The notes: generated from the letters alone by a model not told the origin. A stretch of 64,000 nt of DNA from Verticiella sediminum (GCF_007558815.1 NZ_VLTJ01000039.1:124001-188000); one strand, 5' to 3'. Positions 36,642 to 45,440 are shown, counted from the stretch's first letter. A program made the numbers and translations.

Positions 36642-38573
36642 TCATGCCGGCCGTTCCTCGATGGCATAGGGTGTGGCATACGCCGAAAGAATCTCTTCAG
36701 CCCGCTGGCGCGCACCGGCGGCCCCGCCCTTGAGCGTCAGCGTCGTGGCAAGCCCGTTGCCGCCGGTATTGGTGACCTGCAGTTCCCATTCGCCGGGCAC
36801 GTCGCGCAAGGCCTCGTTGAATACTCGCCTGGCGGCGTCAAGTTGCAACAGATGCTTGATGGGCTTTCCCACCGAGGTCAGCGGCAGCCTGTCCAGGAAG
36901 ACGATTTCCTTGGGCACGGCCGGCCTTTCCGGTATGCGCTCGGCGGCGTAGCGCAGCAGCTCTTCGGCCGAGACCTGGGCGCCGGGATGCAGTTCGACAT
37001 AGGCTATCGGCAGTTCGCCGGCGTGCGCATCGGGCTTGCCCACGGCGGCCGCCACCGCGACCCAGGGGGAGGACAGCAGGGCGTTCTCTATCAGCGCGGG
37101 TTCGATGTTGTGGCCGCCGCGGATGATGAGGTCCTTCTGGCGGCCGCTGACGCGCAGGTAGCCATCCTCGTCCAGGCTGCCCAGGTCGCCGGTCACGAAA
37201 AAGCCGTCGTGCAGGAAGGCGCCGCGATCCTGCGCGGGATCGAGGTAGCCGCCGGCCACGCCCGGCCCGCCGACCAGGATCATGCCTATCTCACCGGTCG
37301 CGCAGTCGCGCAGTACGCTGCCGTCCTCGGCCATCTTCACGATGCGCAGTTGCATGTACGGCACCCGGATGCCGGAGCATCCGCTGCGGATCTCGCCGTC
37401 GCGCGGGTCCAGCGTGGCGTGGCTGGTGTTCTCTGTCAGGCCGTAGCTTTGCAGCGTGCGGGCGCCCGTGATCTCGACGATGCGGTTCTGAATCGCCGGC
37501 GGGACGGGCGCCGAGCCGGTCGCGAAGTAGGCCCGCAGCGACGAAATGTCTTCCGTGGTCGGCGGATTCTTTGCCAGCACCGATAGCGTCGTGGGCACGC
37601 CCGAGATCTGCGTGATGCCGAAGCGCTCGACGTAGCGCCAGTAGTTGGCGAGGTAGGTCTTGTCGCGTGCCCCATGCATGCTGGGCAGCACCGCTGTGTT
37701 GCCGTTGGCGGTGCTCACCAGGCCGCGCACCAGCAGGCCGCCGATGTGGAACAGTGGTGTGTCGGACAGCACCACGTCCTCGGGCGTGAAGGCCAGACCA
37801 TGGTTGGCCGCCCATTGCCGGTAGACCATGCCGCCGTGGAGAACGCGCACGATCTTCGGATGCCCGGTGGTGCCGCCGGAATGGACGTAGCAGGCCACGT
37901 CACGGCGCTGCGCGGCCTGGCGCGGGAAAGCCAGGTGCTCTCCTGAATACGCAGCGGCCGCGGTCAGCAGGTCGTCCTCGTGCCCTGCAGCGAAGGGGTC
38001 GTGCAGGGTGAAGAGCCGCGGCGGTGCGTCGAGCTGCGCGATCGCGGCACGTACGTTCGCGAATATGTGGAAGCCCGGCGTCGGGCCGAGGGCGATCACG
38101 ACCTTCACCTCGGCCCGCTGCATCAGGTCGGCCAAGGCGTGGGCGTCCAGCATCCAGTTGATGGGGAAGGGCCGCGCGGCGAGCATGCCGCCGATCAGTG
38201 TCGCGAACAGCGCCGGTACGGTGGGGCTGACGATGGCGAACGCGTCTGTCGGCCCGACGCCGCTCGCGCGCAGCAGGTTGGCGATCTGGATGGCGCGGTG
38301 TTCCAGGTCGGTGAAGCTCCAGGTGAGGAGCGTGCCGTCGAGTTCGCCGTTGTTCGTCGCGTGCAGGGCGGCGCGCTCCGGGTCGTGACGGCATCCGTCA
38401 AGCAGGTTCAGTGCGAAATCCCAGCGCGTGATGCGCCGCTCCAGGGGAATGCGTTCGATGGCCTCGACGTCGGCCAGCGTGCGCAGCGGCGCATAACCGC
38501 CGCGCGGCACGCTGCCGTCGGAACTCATGTCCGGCACCACCTGCGCGGGAGAATCGTGGACTGTCGCCATCAT
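36642..38573 (-). CDS. AMP-forming acyl-CoA synthetase
   Basis: A 643-residue acyl-CoA ligase of the ANL superfamily, activating a carboxylate through acyl-AMP. Visible motifs are A3 YVHSGGTTGHPK, A5-like SYGLTEN, A7 TGDLGSLDEDGYLRVSGRQKDLIIRGG and the A10 lysine in LTSVGKPIK. The N-terminal 70 residues and C-terminal roughly 75 residues exceed the basic core. The ATG at 38573 overlaps the upstream gene's stop (ATGA) with GGAGG six bases before. It is the last gene of the lyase-ligase unit and supplies CoA esters for the crotonase-fold enzymes. Confidence 0.9.
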   Translation of the reverse strand: MMATVHDSPAQVVPDMSSDGSVPRGGYAPLRTLADVEAIERIPLERRITRWDFALNLLDGCRHDPERAALHATNNGELDGTLLTWSFTDLEHRAIQIANLLRASGVGPTDAFAIVSPTVPALFATLIGGMLAARPFPINWMLDAHALADLMQRAEVKVVIALGPTPGFHIFANVRAAIAQLDAPPRLFTLHDPFAAGHEDDLLTAAAAYSGEHLAFPRQAAQRRDVACYVHSGGTTGHPKIVRVLHGGMVYRQWAANHGLAFTPEDVVLSDTPLFHIGGLLVRGLVSTANGNTAVLPSMHGARDKTYLANYWRYVERFGITQISGVPTTLSVLAKNPPTTEDISSLRAYFATGSAPVPPAIQNRIVEITGARTLQSYGLTENTSHATLDPRDGEIRSGCSGIRVPYMQLRIVKMAEDGSVLRDCATGEIGMILVGGPGVAGGYLDPAQDRGAFLHDGFFVTGDLGSLDEDGYLRVSGRQKDLIIRGGHNIEPALIENALLSSPWVAVAAAVGKPDAHAGELPIAYVELHPGAQVSAEELLRYAAERIPERPAVPKEIVFLDRLPLTSVGKPIKHLLQLDAARRVFNEALRDVPGEWELQVTNTGGNGLATTLTLKGGAAGARQRAEEILSAYATPYAIEERPA

Positions 38574-39466
38574 TGAGCCTCCGCCAATGCCAGGGTGCGT
38601 TCGGCCAGTCTGACGTTGGCATAGTCCACCATCATGCCGCGGTACTTCACGGCGCCGATGCCCTGGGCCTCGCCTTTGCGGAACGCGTCCAGCAGGCCGC
38701 GGGCGAACTCGATCTCCTGAGCACTGGGTGAAAACACCTCGTGCATGGTAGCCACCTGCGAAGGGTGGATGGCCATCTTGCCGACGTAGCCCAGTTCGCG
38801 CGCGATCTCGCACTCGGCGCGCAGCGCCTGGTCGGACTGCAGGTTCATGAAGACGCCGTCGACGATCCAGTCGATGCCTGCGGCGCGGGCGTCCACCACG
38901 AGCTTGCTGCGCGGATAGGCCAGCGCGAGGCTCTGTGGTGACCAGCGTCCACCCAGGTCGACCATGAAGTCGCCCTGTTCGGCGCTGGCGAGCGCAAGCC
39001 CCCGAACGCGCGGCGAGGCCCTGGCCATGTCGTAGGCGTTACGCAGGCCGAGGCAGGTTTCGACGAGCGGAATCACGGCCAGCGTCCCCGCTGGCGCACC
39101 GAGCGTGGCTTCGAGGCCTGCCAGCGCGTGTGCGACCGTCCGTACATCCGCGACGTCCTCGGCCTTGGGCAGGACGATGCCCTCCACACCGGCGAGCGTG
39201 CCAGCCTTGGCGAGCGCGGCGAGGTCGCTCGCGAAGTCGCCCGCGCGCGGGTTGTTGATGCGCAGGAACATGGGCTTGCGCAGGCCGGCCCGAAGCGCCT
39301 CGGCGACGTGGCCGCGGGCCTCGTCCTTGGTCTGCGGCGGCACCGAGTCTTCCAGGTCGAAGATCAGGGCATCGGCCTCGCCCGTCTGCGCCTTGGCCAG
39401 CAGCTCCGGGCGGCTGCCCGGCGCAAACAGCAACGTACGGTACATCTTGACGGCAGTGGCATCCAT
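38570..39466 (-). CDS. HpcH/HpaI (CitE-like) aldolase/citrate lyase family protein
   Basis: A 298-residue Mg2+-dependent lyase of the CitE-like group, which cleaves or forms C-C bonds in CoA esters such as malyl- or citramalyl-CoA. RTLLFAPGSRPELLAKA, LIFDLEDSVPP (metal Asp/Glu), LRINNPRAGDFASDLAAL, LVETCLGLRNA and GYVGKMAIHPSQVATMHEVFSPS match the family. It is coupled by ATGA with the acyl-CoA synthetase downstream. ATG 39466 or 39445 may be the start. The exact CoA substrate is unknown. Confidence 0.9.
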   Translation of the reverse strand: MDATAVKMYRTLLFAPGSRPELLAKAQTGEADALIFDLEDSVPPQTKDEARGHVAEALRAGLRKPMFLRINNPRAGDFASDLAALAKAGTLAGVEGIVLPKAEDVADVRTVAHALAGLEATLGAPAGTLAVIPLVETCLGLRNAYDMARASPRVRGLALASAEQGDFMVDLGGRWSPQSLALAYPRSKLVVDARAAGIDWIVDGVFMNLQSDQALRAECEIARELGYVGKMAIHPSQVATMHEVFSPSAQEIEFARGLLDAFRKGEAQGIGAVKYRGMMVDYANVRLAERTLALAEAQ

Positions 39467-39544
39467 CTTTGCGTGTCTTTGTAGAGGGGATTCAATGGCC
39501 GGCGCTGCGCTTGCTCGAGCGTCTGTGCAGCGGCACCGGGTGGA

Positions 39545-40336
39545 TCAGCGGCCGCGCCAGACCGGCGTGCGCTTCTCGAGGAAGGCACGCGGCCCTTCTT
39601 TGGCGTCTTCGGTGGTGTAGAGGAAGGTGGCGAGGTCCTGTTCCAGCAGCAGCCCGTCCGCCAACGGCAATGCGGCGCCGCGCTGGATGGCCGCCTTGGC
39701 GGTGCGCACGGCGACCGGTGCATGGGCAGCCATCTGCGCTGCCAAAGCGACTGCGCGGGCGAGCAGCTCGGTGCGCGGCACCACGTACTCGACCAGGCCG
39801 ATGGCCAGGGCTTCGGCCGCGTCCACCGTACGGGCGCTCAGGATCATGTCGAGCGCGCGTGCCTGGCCGACGCGTCGCGACAGCCGCTGGGTGCCGCCGT
39901 TGCCGGGAATCAGGCCGCGCTTGACTTCGCCGAAGGCAAAGCTCGCGGTATCCGCGGCAAAGCTCAGGTCGCACAGAAGCGCCAGCTCGACGCCGCCGCC
40001 CACCGCCAGACCGTTGACGGCGGCGATCAGCGGCTTGTCGAAGGCAGCGATGCCTTCGCCTCGTTCCCAGCGGTAGCGCTTCATCTCGGCGATCGGCGTG
40101 CCGCCGTTCATCCGATCGAACTCGCGCAGGTCCATGCCGGCGGAGAAACTCCTGTCGCCAGCGCCGGTGAGCACGGCGGCGCCCACCTCGGCGTCGCGCC
40201 GCAGCGCAGCCAGCGCCCGCCGCAGTTCCGTGCGCATCTGCATGTTGATGGCGTTCATGACGTCAGGGCGGTTCAGCGTGAGTATCGCCACGCTGCCCTG
40301 CCGGTCGAGGCCGATGGTTTCGAAGGCTGAAGTCAT
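39545..40336 (-). CDS. Enoyl-CoA hydratase/isomerase family protein
   Basis: A 263-residue crotonase-fold enzyme. The oxyanion-hole SAGMDLREFD and GLAVGGGVELALLCD are present, with both catalytic Glu: one in GGVELALLCD, one in FGEVKRGLIPGNGGTQRL. It can therefore hydrate enoyl-CoA, unlike its two cluster mates. ATG 40336 has AAAGGA seven bases before it. It heads a minus-strand unit followed by the CitE-like lyase and the synthetase. A TetR-type operator lies just upstream. Confidence 0.92.
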   Translation of the reverse strand: MTSAFETIGLDRQGSVAILTLNRPDVMNAINMQMRTELRRALAALRRDAEVGAAVLTGAGDRSFSAGMDLREFDRMNGGTPIAEMKRYRWERGEGIAAFDKPLIAAVNGLAVGGGVELALLCDLSFAADTASFAFGEVKRGLIPGNGGTQRLSRRVGQARALDMILSARTVDAAEALAIGLVEYVVPRTELLARAVALAAQMAAHAPVAVRTAKAAIQRGAALPLADGLLLEQDLATFLYTTEDAKEGPRAFLEKRTPVWRGR

Positions 40337-40419
40337 GTCGTCCTTTGCGAAAGGGAAGGAAGAAAGGTGGCGCATGCCTGTTCTTCAGGGCAGGTGCATA
40401 CTTCCATTGCTTCATTCAT

Positions 40420-40448
40420 TTGATTCAATCAATTGATTGAATTATGAT
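40420..40448 (+). promoter_or_regulatory. TetR-type palindromic operator overlapping the tetR promoter
   Basis: TTGATTCAATCAA (40420-40432) is followed at once by TTGATTGAATTAT (40433-40445). Together they include a perfect 20-bp palindrome (40423-40442). TTGATT (40420-40425) and TATGAT (40443-40448), 17 bp apart, form a plausible promoter toward the TetR gene, so repressor binding would block it. Variants of the 13-mer recur upstream of the acyl-CoA dehydrogenase and the Bug gene. Confidence 0.7.
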
Positions 40449-40582
40449 GAGCGAGCTGCGCCGTGTCAACGGGAGGCTACGGGGAGCCGGCTCCAGGATG
40501 GAAATCGGATGCTTGAGGCACTTAGTTGAATCTGCCGACGCTCACTCTTAGAATTTGCGTCCGACATAACGAGAAGGCCAAT

Positions 40583-41233
40583 ATGGACAGGGATACCGGA
40601 GCCACCGCCGCGGCCGTGGGCGCGAACACTCCCGAACGCATTCTTCAGGCTGCAGAGCGGCTGTTCAGCGAGCGCGGCGTCGACGGCGTGAGCCTGCGGG
40701 AAATCACCGCCGCAGCCGGGGTGAACAGCGCCGCCGCGCATTACCATTTCGGTTCCAAGGACGAGGTGCTCAAGGAGCTTTTCGCGTTGCGCGCCCGGCC
40801 CATTGCCGAGCGCCGCGTCGAGTTGCTGGGCCAGCTCAAGTACAACCGGCAGGGGCGGCCGGCGCTGGAAGACGTGCTGCGTGCGTTCCTGTGGCCCGGG
40901 CTCGAGGCCTTGAACACGCCCGACGGCATCGCCTTCTCGTTGCTGCGCGCACGCATGGCATTCGAACGCGAAGAGGTGCGGCGCGAAGTGCTCGCCAAGG
41001 CGTTCGACGCGTCCAGCCGGCTCGCGCTCGAGGCGCTTGCCAAGGCGCTGCCCAGGCTGCCCGCCGACGAGCTGCACTGGCGTTTCCATTTCCTGCTCGG
41101 TGCCATGGTCTACACCATGGCCAGCCCGGGCCGGATCGAATCGATCACCGAGGGCGGGCTCGATACGCTCGATGCGCGGGCAGCGCTGGAGCAGTTGGTG
41201 CGCTTTGCCGCGGCCGGTTTCCGCGCCCCCTGA
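40583..41233 (+). CDS. TetR-family transcriptional repressor
   Basis: A 216-residue regulator. The N-terminal helix-turn-helix (about 16-62; TPERILQAAERLFSERGVDGVSLREITAAAGVNSAAAHYHFGSKDEVL) is canonical, and the C-terminal ligand-binding half is helical, with an AefR/PsrA-like feel (YTMASPGRIESITEGG). ATG 40583 has GAGAAGG six bases upstream. It is divergent from the hydratase gene, with a palindrome in between and variants elsewhere in the locus, so it is the likely local repressor, responding to an acyl-CoA (inference). Confidence 0.93.
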   Translation: MDRDTGATAAAVGANTPERILQAAERLFSERGVDGVSLREITAAAGVNSAAAHYHFGSKDEVLKELFALRARPIAERRVELLGQLKYNRQGRPALEDVLRAFLWPGLEALNTPDGIAFSLLRARMAFEREEVRREVLAKAFDASSRLALEALAKALPRLPADELHWRFHFLLGAMVYTMASPGRIESITEGGLDTLDARAALEQLVRFAAAGFRAP

Positions 41234-41318
41234 ACGAATCGCCCGCGGGCCGACGTGATCGTGCCGGCGCTTGCGGCTCAGGTGCGGCCCACCCCGCACC
41301 GTCCACCAAGGAGACTAC

Positions 41319-42155
41319 GTGCAATACACCGGCCAGAACCATGACGTGGGCGAGATGCGCTGCATCAGCGCCGATCTCGATGACGGCATACTGACCGTCG
41401 CGTTGAACCGACCCGAGCAGCGCAATCTGCTGGATGTGGCGATGACGCTGGAGATGGTGTCCTTGCTGCAAGCCGTGCACTTCGATACGCAGGTGCGCGT
41501 CGTCGTGTTGCGCGGCGCGGGCGCTGGTTTCTGCGCCGGCCTGGACATCGCGGATTTTCAGGATGCCGGACGGCACGGCGAGGCGGCGCTGCGTGCGGCG
41601 CGCGACGCCGCCAACGATTGGCGGGCGCGTCGCCTTCGTCTGCTGCCGCAGCCGGTGCTGGCCATGGTGCATGGCTTCTGCGAGGGCGGAGCGCTCGCCA
41701 TCCTGGCGGGATGCGACATCGTCCTGGCGGCGGAAGACGCGCATTTCGCGTTGAGCGCAGCCGATGCCGGCGCCTTGACGGAAGGCCCATTGGCCCGATC
41801 GCTGTGCGGGGTGATGCTCCCGCGCGCGGCGAGCTATCACGCGCTCACCGGTGCGGCTTTCGACGGCCGCGAGGCCGAGCGCAACGGCCTCGCGACGCAC
41901 AGCCTGCCGGCGGCCGAACTCGAGGCGCAAACCTATGCGCTGGCGCGCGAGCTCGCGGCCAAGGACGAGATCGCCCTGCGTCTGACCAAAGAGACACTGC
42001 TGCATGTAGCGGACATGAGCTGGGACGGCGCGCTCAGTTTCACCGCGGCCAAGTTCGCCGAGCTCAAGGCGCTGCAAGCCGGACGGCAGTCGCCGCGCGC
42101 CGGGGCCATCGAGAGCTTTCTCGCCGGCAAGACCAAGCCCGGGCTGGGAGGTTGA
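41319..42155 (+). CDS. Crotonase-fold protein lacking both catalytic glutamates
   Basis: A 278-residue enoyl-CoA hydratase/isomerase-family protein. The start is GTG 41319, with AAGGAG six bases upstream. The oxyanion loop GAGFCAGLDIADF is conserved. But the first catalytic Glu position (GGxxELALxCD) reads GGALAILAGCD, and the second (FxxPExxxG) reads FALSAADAGALTEG, so neither hydratase Glu is present. It likely does another crotonase-type reaction, such as isomerisation, or is a binding subunit. It precedes another crotonase-fold gene by two bases. Confidence 0.88.
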   Translation: MQYTGQNHDVGEMRCISADLDDGILTVALNRPEQRNLLDVAMTLEMVSLLQAVHFDTQVRVVVLRGAGAGFCAGLDIADFQDAGRHGEAALRAARDAANDWRARRLRLLPQPVLAMVHGFCEGGALAILAGCDIVLAAEDAHFALSAADAGALTEGPLARSLCGVMLPRAASYHALTGAAFDGREAERNGLATHSLPAAELEAQTYALARELAAKDEIALRLTKETLLHVADMSWDGALSFTAAKFAELKALQAGRQSPRAGAIESFLAGKTKPGLGG

Positions 42156-42157
42156 CC

Positions 42158-42796
42158 ATGCTGCGTATCGAAGAGGCGGACGGTATCCGCTGCATTGGCC
42201 TGGATCGCGCGGCCAAGCGCAATGCGATCAGCGTGGAGCTGACCCTCGCGCTGGAGGACGCCTTGCTGCAAGCCAGGCACGATGCGAGCGTGCACACCCT
42301 GGTCTTTCACGGTGTCGGCGATCACTTTTCGGCCGGCATGGACCTGAAGGACTTTTTCGACAGTTCCACCCGCCCGCCGGATGTGATGCGGCGCGCCCGC
42401 GTAGCCACCGAGCACTGGCGCACCCGGCTGCTGTGGGAACTGCCGCAGACGATGATCTGCGCCGTACGCGGCTATTGCCTGGGTGGTGCCATGCCGTTCC
42501 TGGCGGCCTCGCAGGTGGTGTTCGCCAGCCCGGACGCCCGGTTCGGCCTGCCCGAAATCAATTTCGGCTTCGTGCCCGGCGCGCAAATCGTCAAGGCCGC
42601 TGGCCGCATGATCGCGCCGCGCGGGCTGGCCTATGCGGCCCTGACCGGCAGGTTGTTCGACGTCGAGCGCGCCCGCCGGTGGGGGCTGGTCACCGAGGTC
42701 ACCGACGACCCGCTGGCGCGCGCACTGGAACTGGCCCGGACGATGAGCGCGCAGCGGGGCCGCTCCTTCCCGCTGCCGACCCAGACGATGTACTGA
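42158..42796 (+). CDS. Short crotonase-fold protein
   Basis: A 212-residue enoyl-CoA hydratase-family protein, about 45 residues shorter than usual. It lacks the C-terminal helices that close the active site and mediate trimerisation, ending at RGRSFPLPTQTMY. The oxyanion motif FSAGMDLKDFF and the second catalytic Glu (FGLPEINFGFVPGAQ) are present, but the first Glu is replaced (GGAMPFLAASQ). It starts just after the preceding paralog, and the pair may form a hetero-oligomer (inference). Confidence 0.85.
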   Translation: MLRIEEADGIRCIGLDRAAKRNAISVELTLALEDALLQARHDASVHTLVFHGVGDHFSAGMDLKDFFDSSTRPPDVMRRARVATEHWRTRLLWELPQTMICAVRGYCLGGAMPFLAASQVVFASPDARFGLPEINFGFVPGAQIVKAAGRMIAPRGLAYAALTGRLFDVERARRWGLVTEVTDDPLARALELARTMSAQRGRSFPLPTQTMY

Positions 42797-42822
42797 TCTT
42801 CAGGAGCGGCGATGCGTTCCTG

Positions 42823-43788
42823 CTATTGAGGGCGGAACCCTTGTTGCTGGACAACCTTGGCGTAGCGCTCCTTCTCGGCCAGGACGAAGCGGCGCAGCTC
42901 CTCAGGTGTGGAGTGGGTGGCCTCTGCGCCGAGCTCGGCGAATTTCTCCCGCAGCGCCGGGTTCTCCATGGTCTTGTTCAGCGCCTGGTGGAAGGTCGCG
43001 GCGATGTCCCGAGGTACGCCGGCCGGCATCCAGATGCTCCACGAGTTGGCGCCGACCAGACTCGGATAGCCGCTTTCGGCAAAGGTGGGCACATCGGGCA
43101 GCAGAGGGCTGCGCTGGGCGCCGGTATAGGCAACGGCCCGGAGTTTGCCCGAACGGATGTGCGGCAGGGCGCTCGGCGGGTCCACCGCGATCATTTCCAA
43201 CTGGTTGGCCAGTACATCCTGCAGAGCCTGCACGCCGCCCTTGTAGGGGACATGGGTGATATCGATGCCCGCCGCCTGGTTGAGCATCGCTCCGGTCAGG
43301 TGGGCGAAGGTGCCGATGCCGCCCGAACCGTAGTTGAGCACGTCCGGGTTGGTCTTCGCGGTGTTCACGATATCCGCCACGCTCTTGTACGGCGATTCGC
43401 CGTTGACCACCAGCACGGCGGGACCGGTGGCGATCAGCGAAACCGGGTCGAAATCGTTCAGCATGTCGTAGGGCGTCTTCTGGATCAGCGGCTGCACGAT
43501 CGCCGATCCCAGCGTGCCCATGGTGAAGGTGTAGCCGTCGGCAGGCTGCTTGGCCGCATAGACCATGCCGATCGCGCCGCCGGCTCCCGCCTTGTTCTCG
43601 ACCACGACGGGTTGCCCCAGGGCAGCGCCGATCTCCTGGCCGAACAGGCGTGCGATCGTGTCGGCCGCACCGCCGGGTGGGAAGTTGACGACGAAGCGCA
43701 GCGGGCGTTCAGGGTAGTCGGCGGCCGCCGGAGCAGCCAGCGGCAAGGCTGCGCCGAGGATGGCGGAAAGTACGAATGTGCGGATCAT
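42823..43788 (-). CDS. Bug-family tripartite tricarboxylate transporter receptor
   Basis: A 321-residue periplasmic receptor with signal peptide ending near APAAADYPERP. The Bug loops PERPLRFVVNFPPGGAADTIARLFG and ENKAGAGGAIGMVYAAKQPADGYTFTM are clear. It converges on the short crotonase gene (27 bp) and follows the acyl-CoA dehydrogenase gene on the same strand by 111 bp. It probably delivers the substrate of the CoA-dependent pathway in this locus (inference from context). No TctAB genes are nearby. Confidence 0.92.
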   Translation of the reverse strand: MIRTFVLSAILGAALPLAAPAAADYPERPLRFVVNFPPGGAADTIARLFGQEIGAALGQPVVVENKAGAGGAIGMVYAAKQPADGYTFTMGTLGSAIVQPLIQKTPYDMLNDFDPVSLIATGPAVLVVNGESPYKSVADIVNTAKTNPDVLNYGSGGIGTFAHLTGAMLNQAAGIDITHVPYKGGVQALQDVLANQLEMIAVDPPSALPHIRSGKLRAVAYTGAQRSPLLPDVPTFAESGYPSLVGANSWSIWMPAGVPRDIAATFHQALNKTMENPALREKFAELGAEATHSTPEELRRFVLAEKERYAKVVQQQGFRPQ

Positions 43789-43899
43789 GCGGGTTGTCTC
43801 CTTGCCCTCTTGTGGTTTGAGGCGGGCGCCGGGCAGTGCGCCAAGGCTGGATGGCCACCCTTGCCTTGGCGGGCGAGGGTTCGGACACCGGCCCGGCCA

Positions 43900-45042
43900 T
43901 CACAGCCCCAGCGTGGCGGCAATGATGTTCTTCTGGATCTCCGACGTGCCGCCGCCGATGGTGGCCAGCCGTGAGTCACGGTAGAAGCGCTGCATCGGGT
44001 ACTCCATGCAGTAGCCGTAGCCGCCCAGAATCTGCAGGCACATGTCGGCGATGGTCTTGTACGATTCGGCGATGTAGTACTTGATCACAGCGGTGTCGGC
44101 ACGTTCGGCCTGGCCGTTCTCCATCAGCCAGGCGTAGCGGCGGATCATGGTCTGCGAGGTGTCGAGCATCACCTTCATGTCGGCGAACTTGTGCTGCGTT
44201 ACCTGGAAGCTGCCGATCGGCTTGCCGAACTGGTAGCGCGTCTTGGCGTATTCCAGCGCGTACTCGAAGGCCCGACGCGCCGCGCCGATGCGCGCCGCCG
44301 ACAGGCACAGGCGCTCATAGCGCAGCGTGTCCTCGCAGATCGCCCAGCCTTTGTCGAGCTCGCCGAGCAGCGCGCTGCCGGGCACGCGCACGTCGGTGTA
44401 GGTCACTTCGGTGGTGCCGATGGCGTGCTGGCCGAGCGTGGGAATCTTGCGGATCTCGATGCCGGGCGTACGGGTGTCGACCAGGAAGGTGCTGATGCCC
44501 AACTGCTTTCTGCCCAGGTCATTGGTACGCACCGGCAGCAGGACATAGTCGGAGATGTCCATGCCGGAGGTGAACACCTTGCGCCCATTGATGAGAAAGC
44601 CATCGCCGTGCGCCACCGCCCGCGTCTTGAGGGCCGCGGCGTCGGAACCCGAGTCGGGTTCGGTCAAGCCGAAGGCGAAGGAGAGTTCCCCCTTGACGAC
44701 GCCCGGCACGATGCGCTGCTTCTGCTCGGGCGTGCCGTGCTTGAGCACGGCATAGCAGCCATAGGTGAAGTTGCGGAACAGCCAGAGGCCCAGTTCTTCG
44801 AAGTGGCTGCCCGTCTCCTCCAGCAGCAGGGCGAGATCGGTAGGCGTGCCGCCCGCGCCACCATACGCCTCCGGCGCTATCAACCCCAGCCAGCCATTGC
44901 GCGCCAGGGCGTCGAAGGCCTCGCGCGGCGGCGTGTGCGTCTCGTCGCACCGGGCGGCGTACTCCATGGAACAAACGTCGTCCAGTAGCGCACGCACGTG
45001 GTCGCGCATGGCCTGCTGTTCGCTGGTCAATCCGAAGTTCAT
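43900..45042 (-). CDS. Acyl-CoA dehydrogenase
   Basis: A 380-residue FAD enzyme that makes enoyl-CoA from acyl-CoA. Signature ELSFAFGLTEPDSGSDAAALKT, the FAD-binding QHAIGTTEVTYTDVRVP, the YERLCLSAARIGAARRAFEYALEYAKTRYQFGKPIGSFQ block and LQILGGYGYCMEYPMQRFYRD with the likely catalytic Glu (YCME) are all present. It is the first gene of a minus-strand unit with the Bug receptor. The upstream gap holds TetR-type palindromes. Chain-length preference cannot be predicted. Confidence 0.94.
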   Translation of the reverse strand: MNFGLTSEQQAMRDHVRALLDDVCSMEYAARCDETHTPPREAFDALARNGWLGLIAPEAYGGAGGTPTDLALLLEETGSHFEELGLWLFRNFTYGCYAVLKHGTPEQKQRIVPGVVKGELSFAFGLTEPDSGSDAAALKTRAVAHGDGFLINGRKVFTSGMDISDYVLLPVRTNDLGRKQLGISTFLVDTRTPGIEIRKIPTLGQHAIGTTEVTYTDVRVPGSALLGELDKGWAICEDTLRYERLCLSAARIGAARRAFEYALEYAKTRYQFGKPIGSFQVTQHKFADMKVMLDTSQTMIRRYAWLMENGQAERADTAVIKYYIAESYKTIADMCLQILGGYGYCMEYPMQRFYRDSRLATIGGGTSEIQKNIIAATLGL

Positions 45043-45093
45043 AGTCGCGGGGTTCCTTGCCGGAAGTGGTGTTCGCTCAGTGAGGAAATCAAC

Positions 45094-45119
45094 TTGATAA
45101 AATCAATTGATTTAATCGA
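45094..45119. promoter_or_regulatory. TetR-type operator upstream of the acyl-CoA dehydrogenase gene
   Basis: Two variants of the 13-mer abut: TTGATAAAATCAA (45094-45106) and TTGATTTAATCGA (45107-45119), each one base away from TTGATTnAATCAA. This repeats the head-to-tail arrangement seen at 40420-40445. It lies about 52-77 bp before the dehydrogenase start. Confidence 0.65.
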
Positions 45120-45195
45120 GTGGTTGAATCGTACATTCGAAGAATTCGAGCGTCAATCGCGCGGACGGGTGGGTGTTCGTCGACTACCTCACCGA

Positions 45196-45219
45196 CTGGG
45201 AGGCTGGGAGGCTGGGAGG
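45196..45219. repeat. Three tandem copies of an 8-bp unit
   Basis: CTGGGAGG is repeated three times without interruption (45196-45203, 45204-45211, 45212-45219) between the two divergent promoters. Length changes here by slippage would alter spacing but not a reading frame. Confidence 0.9.
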
Positions 45220-45314
45220 CGAGCCGCAGGCGTTCGAAACGCAGCGCCGTGTGGCGCATGGGGAAGGCGCATGGGCCTCCCTCTCCATGCGTGTTTCCTC
45301 AGAAAAGCAATCGA

Positions 45315-45382
45315 TTGATTTAATCAACTGATTGACACGACTGAGTGCCCGCTTCTAGAATTGAAGCGGTTGATTCAATAGA
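45315..45382 (+). promoter_or_regulatory. Promoter and TetR-type operators of the Bug gene at 45441
   Basis: A perfect TTGATTTAATCAA (45315-45327) lies five bases before a consensus -35 TTGACA (45332-45337), with TAGAAT (45356-45361) 18 bp further on. A second site TTGATTCAATAGA (45370-45382, 11 of 13 matching) lies just after the predicted start near 45368. Binding would block polymerase. Confidence 0.7.
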
Positions 45383-45440
45383 AGACGAAGCAGGCCTGCT
45401 TCATGGAGCCTGCCGCACCGGACCAAGGGGGGAGACATTC

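Larger units (their letters stand above)
45043..45440. other. 398-bp divergent intergenic region, acyl-CoA dehydrogenase/Bug
   Basis: No protein-coding gene is supported; short frames here are shadows. It holds the 45094-45119 operator pair, an 8-bp tandem repeat, and the promoter plus palindromes of the Bug gene at 45315-45382. Confidence 0.6.

Noticed and set aside
42160-43974. 513-codon plus-strand frame over the Bug gene
   Set aside because: Shadow of the minus-strand Bug gene and the tail of the crotonase gene; no domain.
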